Positions 7,435 to 14,774 of a stretch of 25,554 nt of DNA are shown in pieces. The notes under the pieces were generated by a model. The model was given only the letters and a program-made list of their open reading frames with translations, was not told the origin of the DNA and did not search any database. The DNA is from Chthoniobacter flavus. Its GTDB lineage: Bacteria; Verrucomicrobiota; Verrucomicrobiia; Chthoniobacterales; Terrimicrobiaceae. The position numbers and the translations under genes were made by a program. The stretch lies in contig CAMDOJ010000007.1 of NCBI GenBank assembly GCA_945903555.1, positions 1 to 25,554 of the forward strand, given 5' to 3'. Positions within the stretch are counted from its first letter, which is position 1. Each line of letters starts with the position of its first letter.

Positions 7435-8303
7435 TGAATAAAGCCGCTGAAATGCAAGCCGTGGTAGAGATGACGCGATCCATCCCCTGCGCACCCGCCA
7501 TTCTTCCCAAGCTCCTCAAACTCACAGAGGGATCTGCCGCTGATATCGGAGAACTCGAAACCCTGATTACGATGGATACAGGACTAGCGACCAGCGTATT
7601 GAGAACGGCCAACTCCGCCTACTTCGGCAATGCCTCGCGTTGCGACAATATCGCCGATGCCGTCCTTCGCCTAGGCAGCAAAACCCTTTACCGGATCGCC
7701 GCAAACACCCTCACCGGCCGCTGGCTTGTCCATCCGCTTCGAGGCTATGGATGGGAACCTGGAGACCTCTGTCGCCATTCCCTTTGCGTGGCGATCTGCG
7801 CGGAGGTCTTTGCTGGCATGACCAATCTGGCGGACACTTCGACCGCGTATACCGCCGGCCTGATCCACGATCTGGGCAAGTTCGCCCTCGCATACGCGAA
7901 TCTCAGCGCCCTCGACGATGTAGCCAGTCGCGTTCCGAACGAATATGCAACCTGGCGCGAGGCGGAAACCGCCATTCTCGGCTATGATTCCAGCCAAGTT
8001 ACCAAAGCCCTTTTAGAAAACTGGGGCTTTCCCTCTGCGTTCATCTCAGTGGGATTTTACTATCAGTCCCCATCTCTCGCCCCTGATGTCGATAAACCCC
8101 TTGTGACCCTCATCCACGCGGCGAAGCACGCAGCATCGCAACTCGGATACGGTGTCGGGGCTGATGGATACTACTACGAGCCAGATGAAAAGTGCCTCAC
8201 TGAAGCCGGCTTCACCGAGGATCAAATGGAAGCAGCTCTTCCCGAAATTCTATCCTCCATGCAACGCTTTGTGGCGCCGGACGGGGTAGTCCACTTCAAC
8301 TAA
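7434..8303 (+). CDS. HDOD domain signalling protein
   Basis: 289 residues. The HDOD signature is visible: IPCAPAILPKLLKL near the start, LITMDTGLATSVLRTANSA, a helix with ADAVLRLG, and AGLIHDLGKFAL, which keeps the His-Asp pair that is often lost in HDOD proteins. Family members act as output or adaptor domains in two-component, c-di-GMP and chemotaxis-related signalling; most lack proven hydrolase activity. The start codon overlaps the stop of cheD (TAATGA), which points to a shared role with CheD. The 3' end overlaps the convergent nitric oxide synthase gene by 4 bases. The C-terminal 90 residues are Tyr/Asp-rich and less conserved in appearance. Confidence 0.87.
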   Translation: MNKAAEMQAVVEMTRSIPCAPAILPKLLKLTEGSAADIGELETLITMDTGLATSVLRTANSAYFGNASRCDNIADAVLRLGSKTLYRIAANTLTGRWLVHPLRGYGWEPGDLCRHSLCVAICAEVFAGMTNLADTSTAYTAGLIHDLGKFALAYANLSALDDVASRVPNEYATWREAETAILGYDSSQVTKALLENWGFPSAFISVGFYYQSPSLAPDVDKPLVTLIHAAKHAASQLGYGVGADGYYYEPDEKCLTEAGFTEDQMEAALPEILSSMQRFVAPDGVVHFN

Positions 8304-9427
8304 TCTCCCCTGAAACTTTTCCACGCCTTAGGCTGGGAAACAAAATCGGGGAGGCAGTGAAGATCTCTCCATTGTTGATGGAAAACTGGCGTCGCTGATC
8401 CCGACATGGGCGGAACAATCCAACTCCAGTCCGCAGAGACTGCTCGTCCGGCCTTCATTTCACGAGCGGTGAATTCCATAAACTCAGAGGAGGCTCGATG
8501 ATGATCCACGATACGCGCACCAGCACTTTCAAAGGAGTGGAGGACGGAGGCATTCAGCTCCACAAGCGCGCGATCCAACCAAAGCGAGGACGATGTATCC
8601 AAGCCCATTTTTTGCGCTATGGCAGGCAGGACATTATAGCGGTTGGAATCACCTAGGTCACGTGAACCGATCTCGGTTCCCATATACCAACCATTGAAAG
8701 GTGTCGCAGGGAAATCTATGCCACCTATTCGCAGACTCATATCGGAGAGAACAGGAATGGCATACCACTTGAGTTCCAACTCAGCGAACCACGAAAACTG
8801 AGGATGTGTGAGTGGAACTTCCAGCGCCTGAGCCGTCGGCGGAGGATAAACGCGAGGCGGTTCACCTCTCTTTTGAATGACGATCGGGAGGAGGTCGAAC
8901 CTTGTGCCTTCGCCCTTCCAACCCAGACGCAAAGCCTCATGAGTGAAATCCCTATTTTTGGGATCACCAAGGATAGTCCCATCCGATTGCTCATATCCAG
9001 CGTAAGAGAGGAGTTGGTGATTCCATATACGAACGACGGGGCCATCGCTGTCCGCGGGCGCAAATACGGTAGCCAATGGTTGGATTTTTCCATTGTTGGT
9101 ACCAATGGAAAGATGCTCCAACAGGGCAGCGTAAACCTCATCGGGATCCGAAATGTGTCGCAGATCGCGAACGCGAAGGGATGGCCAGAACAGACGTCCA
9201 ATACAGCGCGCATTATTCCGCCAAGCCATGCGCGACCCGTGCTCGATCTCCTCAAAAGTCGGCGTCCACTCACCGCCAAGCACGGCACTCTGCCGAGAAA
9301 GGAATTTTTCTTCAGTCCATTGTTTCTCTGCGCAACAAGCTTCAAGAAAAGCCAACGCCTCCTGAGTGGAATCAGGAAGATTTATAGAGTTTTCCTCTAC
9401 CGGCTTTGTAAAAGATTCGGGACACAT
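8300..9427 (-). CDS. nos: Nitric oxide synthase, oxygenase domain only
   Basis: 375 residues, the size of bacterial stand-alone NOS oxygenases. It oxidises L-arginine to citrulline and NO using haem and a pterin, with electrons from separate reductases. Visible elements: AWRNNARCIGRLFW with haem-ligand Cys75, TNNGKIQP, RIWNHQLLSYAGY, GDPKN, FNGWYMGTEIG with the arginine-binding Glu252, SSLWLDRALVE, IVDHHRAS and DWSWIVPPMSGSATPVFHQ with the pterin-stacking Trp. The C-terminal block resembles animal NOS (SGS-TPVFHQ) rather than the Bacillus/Staphylococcus form (SPATTHIFH) as I recall them. No FMN/FAD reductase module follows. The gene lies 44 nt downstream of fabH on the same strand. It may be the last gene of that operon. 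Confidence 0.95.
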   Translation of the reverse strand: MCPESFTKPVEENSINLPDSTQEALAFLEACCAEKQWTEEKFLSRQSAVLGGEWTPTFEEIEHGSRMAWRNNARCIGRLFWPSLRVRDLRHISDPDEVYAALLEHLSIGTNNGKIQPLATVFAPADSDGPVVRIWNHQLLSYAGYEQSDGTILGDPKNRDFTHEALRLGWKGEGTRFDLLPIVIQKRGEPPRVYPPPTAQALEVPLTHPQFSWFAELELKWYAIPVLSDMSLRIGGIDFPATPFNGWYMGTEIGSRDLGDSNRYNVLPAIAQKMGLDTSSSLWLDRALVELNASVLHSFESAGARIVDHHRASSEFMEFTAREMKAGRAVSADWSWIVPPMSGSATPVFHQQWRDLHCLPDFVSQPKAWKSFRGD

Positions 9428-9471
9428 GACGATAGAGATACGCCCAGTTGAGCGTCACGGATGTCGTAACC

Positions 9472-10488
9472 TCACCACTCGATTATCGAACTGGCATAAG
9501 TCAGGCCGCCGCCGAAAACAACAAGCAACAATAAATCTCCTGTCTCAAATCGCCCGCTGCGCGCAGCCTCATCAAGCGCAATCGCTACAGCGGCGGCGGA
9601 GGTGTTTCCACATTTGTCCAAGTTAATGTGAAACTGGCTCATCGGCACTTCCAACCGGTCGGCCATGGCTTCAATAATCCGGATATTTGCTTGGTGAGGA
9701 ATCACGCATTTGATGTCCTGCGGCGTCAGGCCGCAACGATCGAGCACAATGTTGGCCGCACGCATCATGGATGTCACCGCCTGCTTGAATGTCTCACGCC
9801 CGTTCATTTGGAGAGTATTGAGATCGGAATCGATATTTTCGCTCGTGATCGGGATGGCGCAACCCCCACCCGGCATGTGAAGGATATCGGCATAGTTTCC
9901 ATCGCTGCCCATGTGCGTTGTGATGATGCCTCGGGAGTCCGGACGCGAGCGCAGGATGGCCGCGCCAGCCCCATCACCAAAGAGGACACAGGTATTGCGA
10001 TCCTTCCAATTCACAATGCTGCTCAACTTATCTGCTCCAATGACAAGAACGGTATCGTAGGTGCTGTTCGAAATAAATTGGTTTGCGATTTCGACGCCGA
10101 AGAGGAATCCGGAACACGCCGCATTCACATCAAAACACGTCGCATTTTTGGCCCCGATCAAACGTTGGACATGACAGGCGGTCGAAGGAAAAACCGTGTC
10201 CGGAGTGATCGTCCCTACAAGAATCAGATCGATCTCTTCCACTGTAATACCGGCATTTTCAATCGCTGCCTTTGCGGCCTCAGCAGCCATGTGGCTCGTG
10301 AACTCTTTCTCTCCGGCGATACGCCGCTCAAGGATTCCCGTGCGTTCGACAATCCATTCATGGCTCGTCTCCACCAAGACCTCCAGATCTGCATTGGTGA
10401 GAATGCGCTCGGGGAGGTAGCTCCCGGTCCCGATAATGGAAGCGGAGCGCCTAGGCTTCGAAGGTATTTCGAGAAGAGTTTTTTTCAT
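9472..10488 (-). CDS. fabH: Beta-ketoacyl-ACP synthase III (FabH)
   Basis: 338 residues. It condenses acetyl-CoA (or a branched acyl-CoA) with malonyl-ACP to start fatty acid synthesis in the cytoplasm. The catalytic triad is visible: Cys125 in VNAACSGF, His265 in VIPHQANIR, Asn295 in KCGNTSAAA. IGTGSYLPE near residue 19 is the usual family N-terminus, so the first 12 residues are an extension. The start lies 38 bases inside the plsX 3' end; no better start is seen downstream. It follows plsX directly, the standard arrangement in which phosphate acyltransferase and chain initiation are co-expressed. Confidence 0.96.
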   Translation of the reverse strand: MKKTLLEIPSKPRRSASIIGTGSYLPERILTNADLEVLVETSHEWIVERTGILERRIAGEKEFTSHMAAEAAKAAIENAGITVEEIDLILVGTITPDTVFPSTACHVQRLIGAKNATCFDVNAACSGFLFGVEIANQFISNSTYDTVLVIGADKLSSIVNWKDRNTCVLFGDGAGAAILRSRPDSRGIITTHMGSDGNYADILHMPGGGCAIPITSENIDSDLNTLQMNGRETFKQAVTSMMRAANIVLDRCGLTPQDIKCVIPHQANIRIIEAMADRLEVPMSQFHINLDKCGNTSAAAVAIALDEAARSGRFETGDLLLLVVFGGGLTYASSIIEW

Positions 10489-11485
10489 GGAGTGGTTTCA
10501 TCGCTTCCACGATGCGGGTATTAATGCTGAGTTGAATTGCCGTACGTGCGGCTCGAATAGCGTTACGGAGCGCCCTCGGAGAGGAGTTTCCATGGGCCTT
10601 GATGCAAATTCCGTTCACCCCGAGCAAGGGAGTGCCACCGTATTCGTCCGTGCTCGTGCGATTTTTAATCGACTGAAAAGCGCCTCGGGCGAGCCAAGCT
10701 CCAGCCATGCGCAAAGGAGATTGCTTCAGCTCGAATTTGAGCCATGAGAAAATCGATTTTGCAAATCCTTCGACGGTTTTGAGAAAAATATTGCCCGTGA
10801 ATCCGTCGCAAACGACGACTTCCGCCTGTTTCTTAAAGATCCCATGTCCCTCGATATTACCCACGAAGCGGATGGGTGCTTCCTGAAGCAATGCGTAGCA
10901 TTCCTTGCAAAATTCTGTGCCTTTACTGGGTTCGCTCCCGATATTCAGTAGTCCGACGCGAGCCTCTTCGACACCAACGATGGCTTGATAGTACACGCTC
11001 CCCATAACCGCAAATCCAACCACATGCTTGGGGCTCGGGTCAATATTGGCACCGCCGTCAATGAGAAGAAAAACGCCACCCTCTGCAGGGATGAGCACCC
11101 CAAGACCAGCGCGGTCGATGCCTGGAAGCGTGCGCAGCTTGATCGTCGCTGCAGCCACAAGCGCCCCAGTGTGTCCGGCAGAAACCACCGCATCAGCTTC
11201 CCCATCTTTCACCAGATCAATGGCCCGACTGATCGAGGAATCCTTTTTTTTGCGAACGCTTTCCAGACCATTTTCACCCATCTCCACGACTTGCGAGGCG
11301 TGGCGGTAGGTGATGCGGGACTCCAAGCCTTGGATGTCATGGACACCCAGTTCTTTGCGAACCCTCTCCTCGTCACCGACAAAAATAATCGAGACATCGG
11401 GAAAGTCACGCAGGGCTTGAATAGCGCCAACAATGGGATTTTTCGGGGAAAAATCCCCCCCCATTGCATCAAGAGCAATTTTCAT
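10451..11485 (-). CDS. plsX: Phosphate acyltransferase PlsX
   Basis: 344 residues. PlsX converts acyl-ACP to acyl-phosphate for glycerol-3-phosphate acylation by PlsY, at the inner face of the membrane. Signatures: MKIALDAMGGDFSP at the N-terminus, VSAGHTGAL, LGVLIPAEGG, LIDGGAN, NIGSEPSKGT, FVGNIEG and CDGFTGN, all characteristic of the family. It sits between rpmF and fabH and overlaps fabH by 38 bases, so expression is coupled. No Shine-Dalgarno site precedes the ATG. Confidence 0.96.
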   Translation of the reverse strand: MKIALDAMGGDFSPKNPIVGAIQALRDFPDVSIIFVGDEERVRKELGVHDIQGLESRITYRHASQVVEMGENGLESVRKKKDSSISRAIDLVKDGEADAVVSAGHTGALVAAATIKLRTLPGIDRAGLGVLIPAEGGVFLLIDGGANIDPSPKHVVGFAVMGSVYYQAIVGVEEARVGLLNIGSEPSKGTEFCKECYALLQEAPIRFVGNIEGHGIFKKQAEVVVCDGFTGNIFLKTVEGFAKSIFSWLKFELKQSPLRMAGAWLARGAFQSIKNRTSTDEYGGTPLLGVNGICIKAHGNSSPRALRNAIRAARTAIQLSINTRIVEAMKPLHEKNSSRNTFEA

Positions 11486-11509
11486 TCGGGGAAGAAAAAT
11501 CCCGCGAAA

Positions 11510-11692
11510 CTATTCAGCGCCAATCGTAAGAACTTGGCGCTTGTTATAGTACCCACAAGCTGGGCAGGCGATATGTCCTGGCTGAGCAGCGCCGCATTGA
11601 GGGCATTTGCTGAGCTTAGGTGCTTTCCAGCGGTTTGCTGCCTTGCGTGTGCGCAGGCGCATCTTCGATGTTTTGCGTTTGGGAACTCCCAT
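11510..11692 (-). CDS. rpmF: 50S ribosomal protein L32 (zinc-ribbon form)
   Basis: 60 residues from the ATG at 11692; the frame is open 15 codons further upstream, but L32 begins at MGVPKRKTSK. The basic N-terminal half (RKTSKMRLRTRKAANRW) is followed by a zinc ribbon CPQC...CPAC, so this is the four-cysteine, zinc-binding version. L32 is a component of the large ribosomal subunit. It lies 8 nt after the yceD stop and 24 nt before plsX, the common yceD-rpmF-plsX order. Confidence 0.95.
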   Translation of the reverse strand: MGVPKRKTSKMRLRTRKAANRWKAPKLSKCPQCGAAQPGHIACPACGYYNKRQVLTIGAE

Positions 11693-11700
11693 AAGATTTA

Positions 11701-12162
11701 CTATTTTTTCGTTTTCAACTTTTCCAATGCATCCCATGCCGATGCGTGTTTAGGGACCGAGTCACGGCTTGCATTTGGCAAGCCATTACACGAGGCAAGG
11801 TACTTCGGTCCACCACTGCTATCGCATCTGGGATGCGCTGGCAAGGTGAGATGAATATCCTCCCGAATCTCTGGGGTCAAGTCAATCCACTCTCTTCCCC
11901 CCAATTCAAGTTGCATCGAAAAAGGGTCCACCTCTACGTCGGCCTCAAAATCCTCCAAGCAGGAAACGCATTGGAAACGCGCTCGGACTTGGAGCGACCC
12001 CGTAGCAAAGAGCCCGCCATCACTGACTCCTACGTCGAGGGAATAGCGTAATGGGGAAACAGGAAAAACTCCCGCCTCCTCCAAACCGAGCGCAGTGGCG
12101 ATTTCCTCCCCCTCGATACACAAGGTTTCTCCTTCAGGAATTTGATTCAGGTGAACTTTCAT
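11701..12162 (-). CDS. yceD: YceD/DUF177 family protein
   Basis: 153 residues. The family is found immediately upstream of rpmF in many bacteria and is linked to 23S rRNA/large-subunit processing. Visible features are the CVSC pair (in FQCVSCLEDF) and later cysteines in HPRCDSSGG and LASCNG, together with the acidic strand LEDFEADVEVD. The context yceD-rpmF-plsX-fabH supports the call. The C-terminal 40 residues are variable and basic. The gene starts 17 nt after the stop of the alkaline-phosphatase-like gene, so the latter is probably its operon leader. Confidence 0.88.
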   Translation of the reverse strand: MKVHLNQIPEGETLCIEGEEIATALGLEEAGVFPVSPLRYSLDVGVSDGGLFATGSLQVRARFQCVSCLEDFEADVEVDPFSMQLELGGREWIDLTPEIREDIHLTLPAHPRCDSSGGPKYLASCNGLPNASRDSVPKHASAWDALEKLKTKK

Positions 12163-12179
12163 AGTGTGACCATCATCTC

Positions 12180-13418
12180 TTAAAGAGCCTTTTCAATCAA
12201 ACGGAAGATATCTGTATTATCCATGAAGCCGTTAAGAGCCTCGGATCCAGGACCGGTTCCGACAGCGATAACATCTTCTGCGGTTCCGATCGCGGCGGCC
12301 TGCTTCGAAGCAGCGGGCTCGGTGGATACCGGCCCCTCTGGAGAAATGTGTGAGCCTGACTCGGGACCGGTGGACCAGGTTATTGAGGGAACACCTTGCG
12401 CATTGATCCCCAGTAATCCGGCCCCCTTGTCATTTCGAAATGGAAATCCGTTCAGCCTCATGCCGCCCACGCTTCGCTTACCAGCAACGATCACGAGAGC
12501 CTTCTCACCGGCGGAATCAACAGCCGCAGCGACGGCCTCGTCGAGCGCGAGCATTTCCTTTAATGTTCGCTCGCCTTCATTTTGCGTTGCCGCCTTTCCC
12601 GAGAGACCGGCATCCACAATCAAAAGGTAACCCCTCGGGTTGTATTGTAGCAACCGGATCGCATTTCGTACCAGCAGAGACAGTGGCGGTTGAGTACTGG
12701 TGACGGAAAATTCATCGCTAAATTCCATGTTTCCCATACTGAAAAGCCCGAGTGTTTTCGGCGTCCGCCACGATGGCGTGCTTTCGAGTTCGGCCTGATT
12801 GCGAACAATATCGTAGCCCTGATTGCGCATTTCCAAAATCAAGTCCCGTCCATCGGTGCGACGCCCCCCCTTGGAGTCCGGTAAGAGATCAGCGCCCCCG
12901 CCACCCAGGAGAACGCTCACATCGGCTCCCTCCACAATCTGGCGGGCTAGGTTTTGGTAATCAAAAGGGTCTGGCGTTTTCGCGTAAAAGGCCGCCGCAG
13001 TCGCATCCGTGATGGAGGCATTCGAAACAATACCAGTCGTTCTGCCATGCTGGCGGGCGATCTCAATGAGGTTGGGCAAACGCATTTTTCCGGCAGCCAT
13101 ACCGAGAGTTCCATTATTTGCTTTCTGACCAGTCGCGATCGAACTGGCCACCGCACCCGCATCCGCCACGGCAAAATCATTCGCGTGGGTGGTGAGCAGT
13201 GCCAAGTGCGGAAACTTTTCGATCCGCAGGCGATGATCCGCTCCGCCTTGATAGTTGCGGGCCGGCGTGATAACGGAAGACGTAAGGTTGTCGGACAAAA
13301 TTAATATGACGCCGAACGGACGTTGAACGACCCAGTTCACGTAGAAAAGACCACCCAGTCCGAGGAAGATCAACAGACACACCAAAGCCAAAAACCGGTT
13401 GCGATTTTTTTTGTTCAT
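12180..13418 (-). CDS. Membrane-anchored alkaline-phosphatase-fold protein, catalytic residues lost
   Basis: 412 residues from the ATG at 13418; in-frame ATGs at 13427 and 13463 are possible, but the latter leaves only 4 nt to the divergent tRNA-Gln. A basic N-terminus and one membrane segment (FLALVCLLIFLGLGGLF) anchor an extracytoplasmic domain. The fold is recognisable from GVILILSDN, DAGAVASSIATGQKANNG, SITDATAAAFYA, LDEAVAAAV and GFMDNTDIFRLI. In E. coli PhoA terms (residues numbered from 13463) the nucleophile Ser is Ala102, the metal ligands Asp327 and His331 are Gly289 and Thr293, Asp369-His370 is Lys329-Arg330, and His412 is Gly393. Hydrolysis by the known mechanism is therefore not expected. 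The frame is intact. I infer a binding or scaffold role. The gene is 17 nt upstream of yceD. Confidence 0.85.
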   Translation of the reverse strand: MNKKNRNRFLALVCLLIFLGLGGLFYVNWVVQRPFGVILILSDNLTSSVITPARNYQGGADHRLRIEKFPHLALLTTHANDFAVADAGAVASSIATGQKANNGTLGMAAGKMRLPNLIEIARQHGRTTGIVSNASITDATAAAFYAKTPDPFDYQNLARQIVEGADVSVLLGGGGADLLPDSKGGRRTDGRDLILEMRNQGYDIVRNQAELESTPSWRTPKTLGLFSMGNMEFSDEFSVTSTQPPLSLLVRNAIRLLQYNPRGYLLIVDAGLSGKAATQNEGERTLKEMLALDEAVAAAVDSAGEKALVIVAGKRSVGGMRLNGFPFRNDKGAGLLGINAQGVPSITWSTGPESGSHISPEGPVSTEPAASKQAAAIGTAEDVIAVGTGPGSEALNGFMDNTDIFRLIEKAL

Positions 13419-13453
13419 GGAAAACATTTGCGTCCGCGCCATCAATCGGGCAA

Positions 13454-13459
13454 CATAAT
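13454..13459 (+). promoter_or_regulatory. Candidate -10 of tRNA-Gln
   Basis: CATAAT lies 8 nt before the mature tRNA 5' end. No convincing -35 is seen at normal spacing, so support is limited to the -10 match and position. Confidence 0.3.
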
Positions 13460-13467
13460 TCACTTAC

Positions 13468-13541
13468 TGCCCTGTGGTGTAATGGTAACACAGTGCCCTT
13501 TGGAGGCATTATTCATGGTTCGAGTCCATGCGGGGCAGCCA
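13468..13541 (+). tRNA. tRNA-Gln (TTG)
   Basis: A 74-nt cloverleaf with encoded CCA. Acceptor TGCCCTG pairs with CGGGGCA with one G:U, D-stem GTGT/ACAC, anticodon stem GTGCC/GGCAT with loop CTTTGGA (anticodon TTG), and T-arm CATGG-TTCGAGT-CCATG. The discriminator is G73, as expected for glutamine tRNAs. Confidence 0.93.
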
Positions 13542-13569
13542 CTCCCCCATTCTAGAATCGATTCGATGC

Positions 13570-13598
13570 TTGAGATTGATTGTTCCGCTCTTTATTCT
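13570..13598 (+). promoter_or_regulatory. Candidate promoter of the sigma-like gene
   Basis: TTGAGA (13570-13575) and TATTCT (13593-13598) are exactly 17 nt apart. The predicted start of transcription is only a few bases before the ATG at 13609, so the mRNA would be almost leaderless. Confidence 0.42.
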
Positions 13599-13608
13599 TC
13601 AATCTAGC

Positions 13609-14019
13609 ATGATGTCGCACCTCCCAAAAGATTGGCGCTTTCTTCAAGACGCATGGTCTTACGCCGTGATTCTGACGGGCAGCCCGCAAGCCGCCACCGA
13701 TCTGGTGACGAGCACTCTCAATGGTGTAGCCACCCGACAGGACATACTGGGCAACAAGCATCGCCGGCGCGTCTTTTTTGCAACACTTTTCCGAGACGTA
13801 AACAAAACTGCACGCCTCGCATCGCCCGACGCCGACCTGCCCGAGGATATTCTGGTACTCCACAAGTTGAGCGAACCCGGCCGCACCACCCTTACCCTTT
13901 TCCACTTGGGTTTTTTTCCCATCGAAGAAATTGCCGATATCGTTGGGAAAAATGAAAAAGAATTGCCCGATATACTGGAGGCGACACGGACGGCTCTCAT
14001 CCCGCTCCCACAATCATGA
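13609..14019 (+). CDS. Small sigma-factor-like (ECF-type) protein
   Basis: 136 residues from the first of two adjacent ATGs; the upstream open frame reads through the end of tRNA-Gln and is not used. The N-terminal half (DAWSYAVILTGSPQAATDLVTSTL) resembles sigma region 2, and the C-terminal half (LTLFHLGFFPIEEIADIVG, then LPDILEATRTAL) resembles the helix-turn-helix of region 4. It is shorter than a normal ECF sigma factor (about 160-200 residues), mainly in the linker. The stop overlaps the next gene's start by 4 nt, and that next gene is a membrane protein, the usual sigma/anti-sigma layout. The call rests on this pattern and is tentative; DNA-binding capacity is uncertain. Confidence 0.6.
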   Translation: MMSHLPKDWRFLQDAWSYAVILTGSPQAATDLVTSTLNGVATRQDILGNKHRRRVFFATLFRDVNKTARLASPDADLPEDILVLHKLSEPGRTTLTLFHLGFFPIEEIADIVGKNEKELPDILEATRTALIPLPQS

Positions 14020-14765
14020 ATCTGCACAAAGCCCGACGCATTCTGATTTGTTATGTTGCGGACCCAAATGTCACCCCCTCTCCTGCGGTGCAGAAGGCGC
14101 TCAAATTCGCCACGGATTCAGACAGCCTTCGGTCCGAATACGAGGCCCAGCTCGAAATCGACAAGAGAGTTCACACGACCATCAAGGGACTTAGAATACC
14201 TGATAATGTTTTGAGCTCTCTTAGCAACCGGGTGGCCGCCATTCCGCCACGGCGGTTCAATCCGCGTGATCCCGCCATGGTTGCCGTGCTCATCGGATTC
14301 TTGCTATTTGTGACCGTGCTCACATGGAATTTTTTAGGCCGCCCGGCCGCCTTCCCGATTGACGCAATCGAAATTGCGGAGGAGGTATTGACATTCGATG
14401 AACGTCCATTTGAAGCCGTCAACCAGCCGGCGGGGTCTTTAGAAGATTGGTTTATTTTGAAGGGATTCGATGGTTTCGACGTCCCCCCCACTCTCGAAAA
14501 ATACAAAGCAGAAGATGCCGCCATCCTCAAAATCGACAATCAATCCGTCGCCGCGATCACTGTGCCGGAACAAAATGCCCAATTCATCTCCTTCAACTCC
14601 CATCCGAATGAAATTAACATTTTTCCCGAGGCTTCTTGGCGCTACGTGCAACTCGACACGGAAAATGCACTCGCTCTCCGGCGGGATGCGGACATGTGTT
14701 TCATGGTCATCCGGCGGGGGAGCCTTGCGGAATTGAAGCGGTTCCTGGAAAAGGCTACGGACTGA
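14016..14765 (+). CDS. Single-pass membrane protein, possible anti-sigma factor
   Basis: 249 residues; the start overlaps the preceding stop (ATGA). About 85 cytoplasmic-side residues rich in charged helices are followed by one membrane segment (about residues 88-107, MVAVLIGFLLFVTVLTW) and a roughly 140-residue outer domain with no recognised motif. The topology matches anti-sigma factors. No zinc HxxxCxxC motif is seen in the N-terminal part, so it is not a standard ZAS type. Partnership with the upstream sigma-like protein is inferred from gene coupling. The 3' end faces the peroxiredoxin gene 9 bases away. Confidence 0.62.
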   Translation: MNLHKARRILICYVADPNVTPSPAVQKALKFATDSDSLRSEYEAQLEIDKRVHTTIKGLRIPDNVLSSLSNRVAAIPPRRFNPRDPAMVAVLIGFLLFVTVLTWNFLGRPAAFPIDAIEIAEEVLTFDERPFEAVNQPAGSLEDWFILKGFDGFDVPPTLEKYKAEDAAILKIDNQSVAAITVPEQNAQFISFNSHPNEINIFPEASWRYVQLDTENALALRRDADMCFMVIRRGSLAELKRFLEKATD

Positions 14766-14774
14766 CTAGCTCAG

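Noticed and set aside
8300..8303. Possible error at the overlap of the HDOD and nos 3' ends
   Set aside because: Both proteins end at natural family lengths; a 4-nt convergent overlap is plausible.
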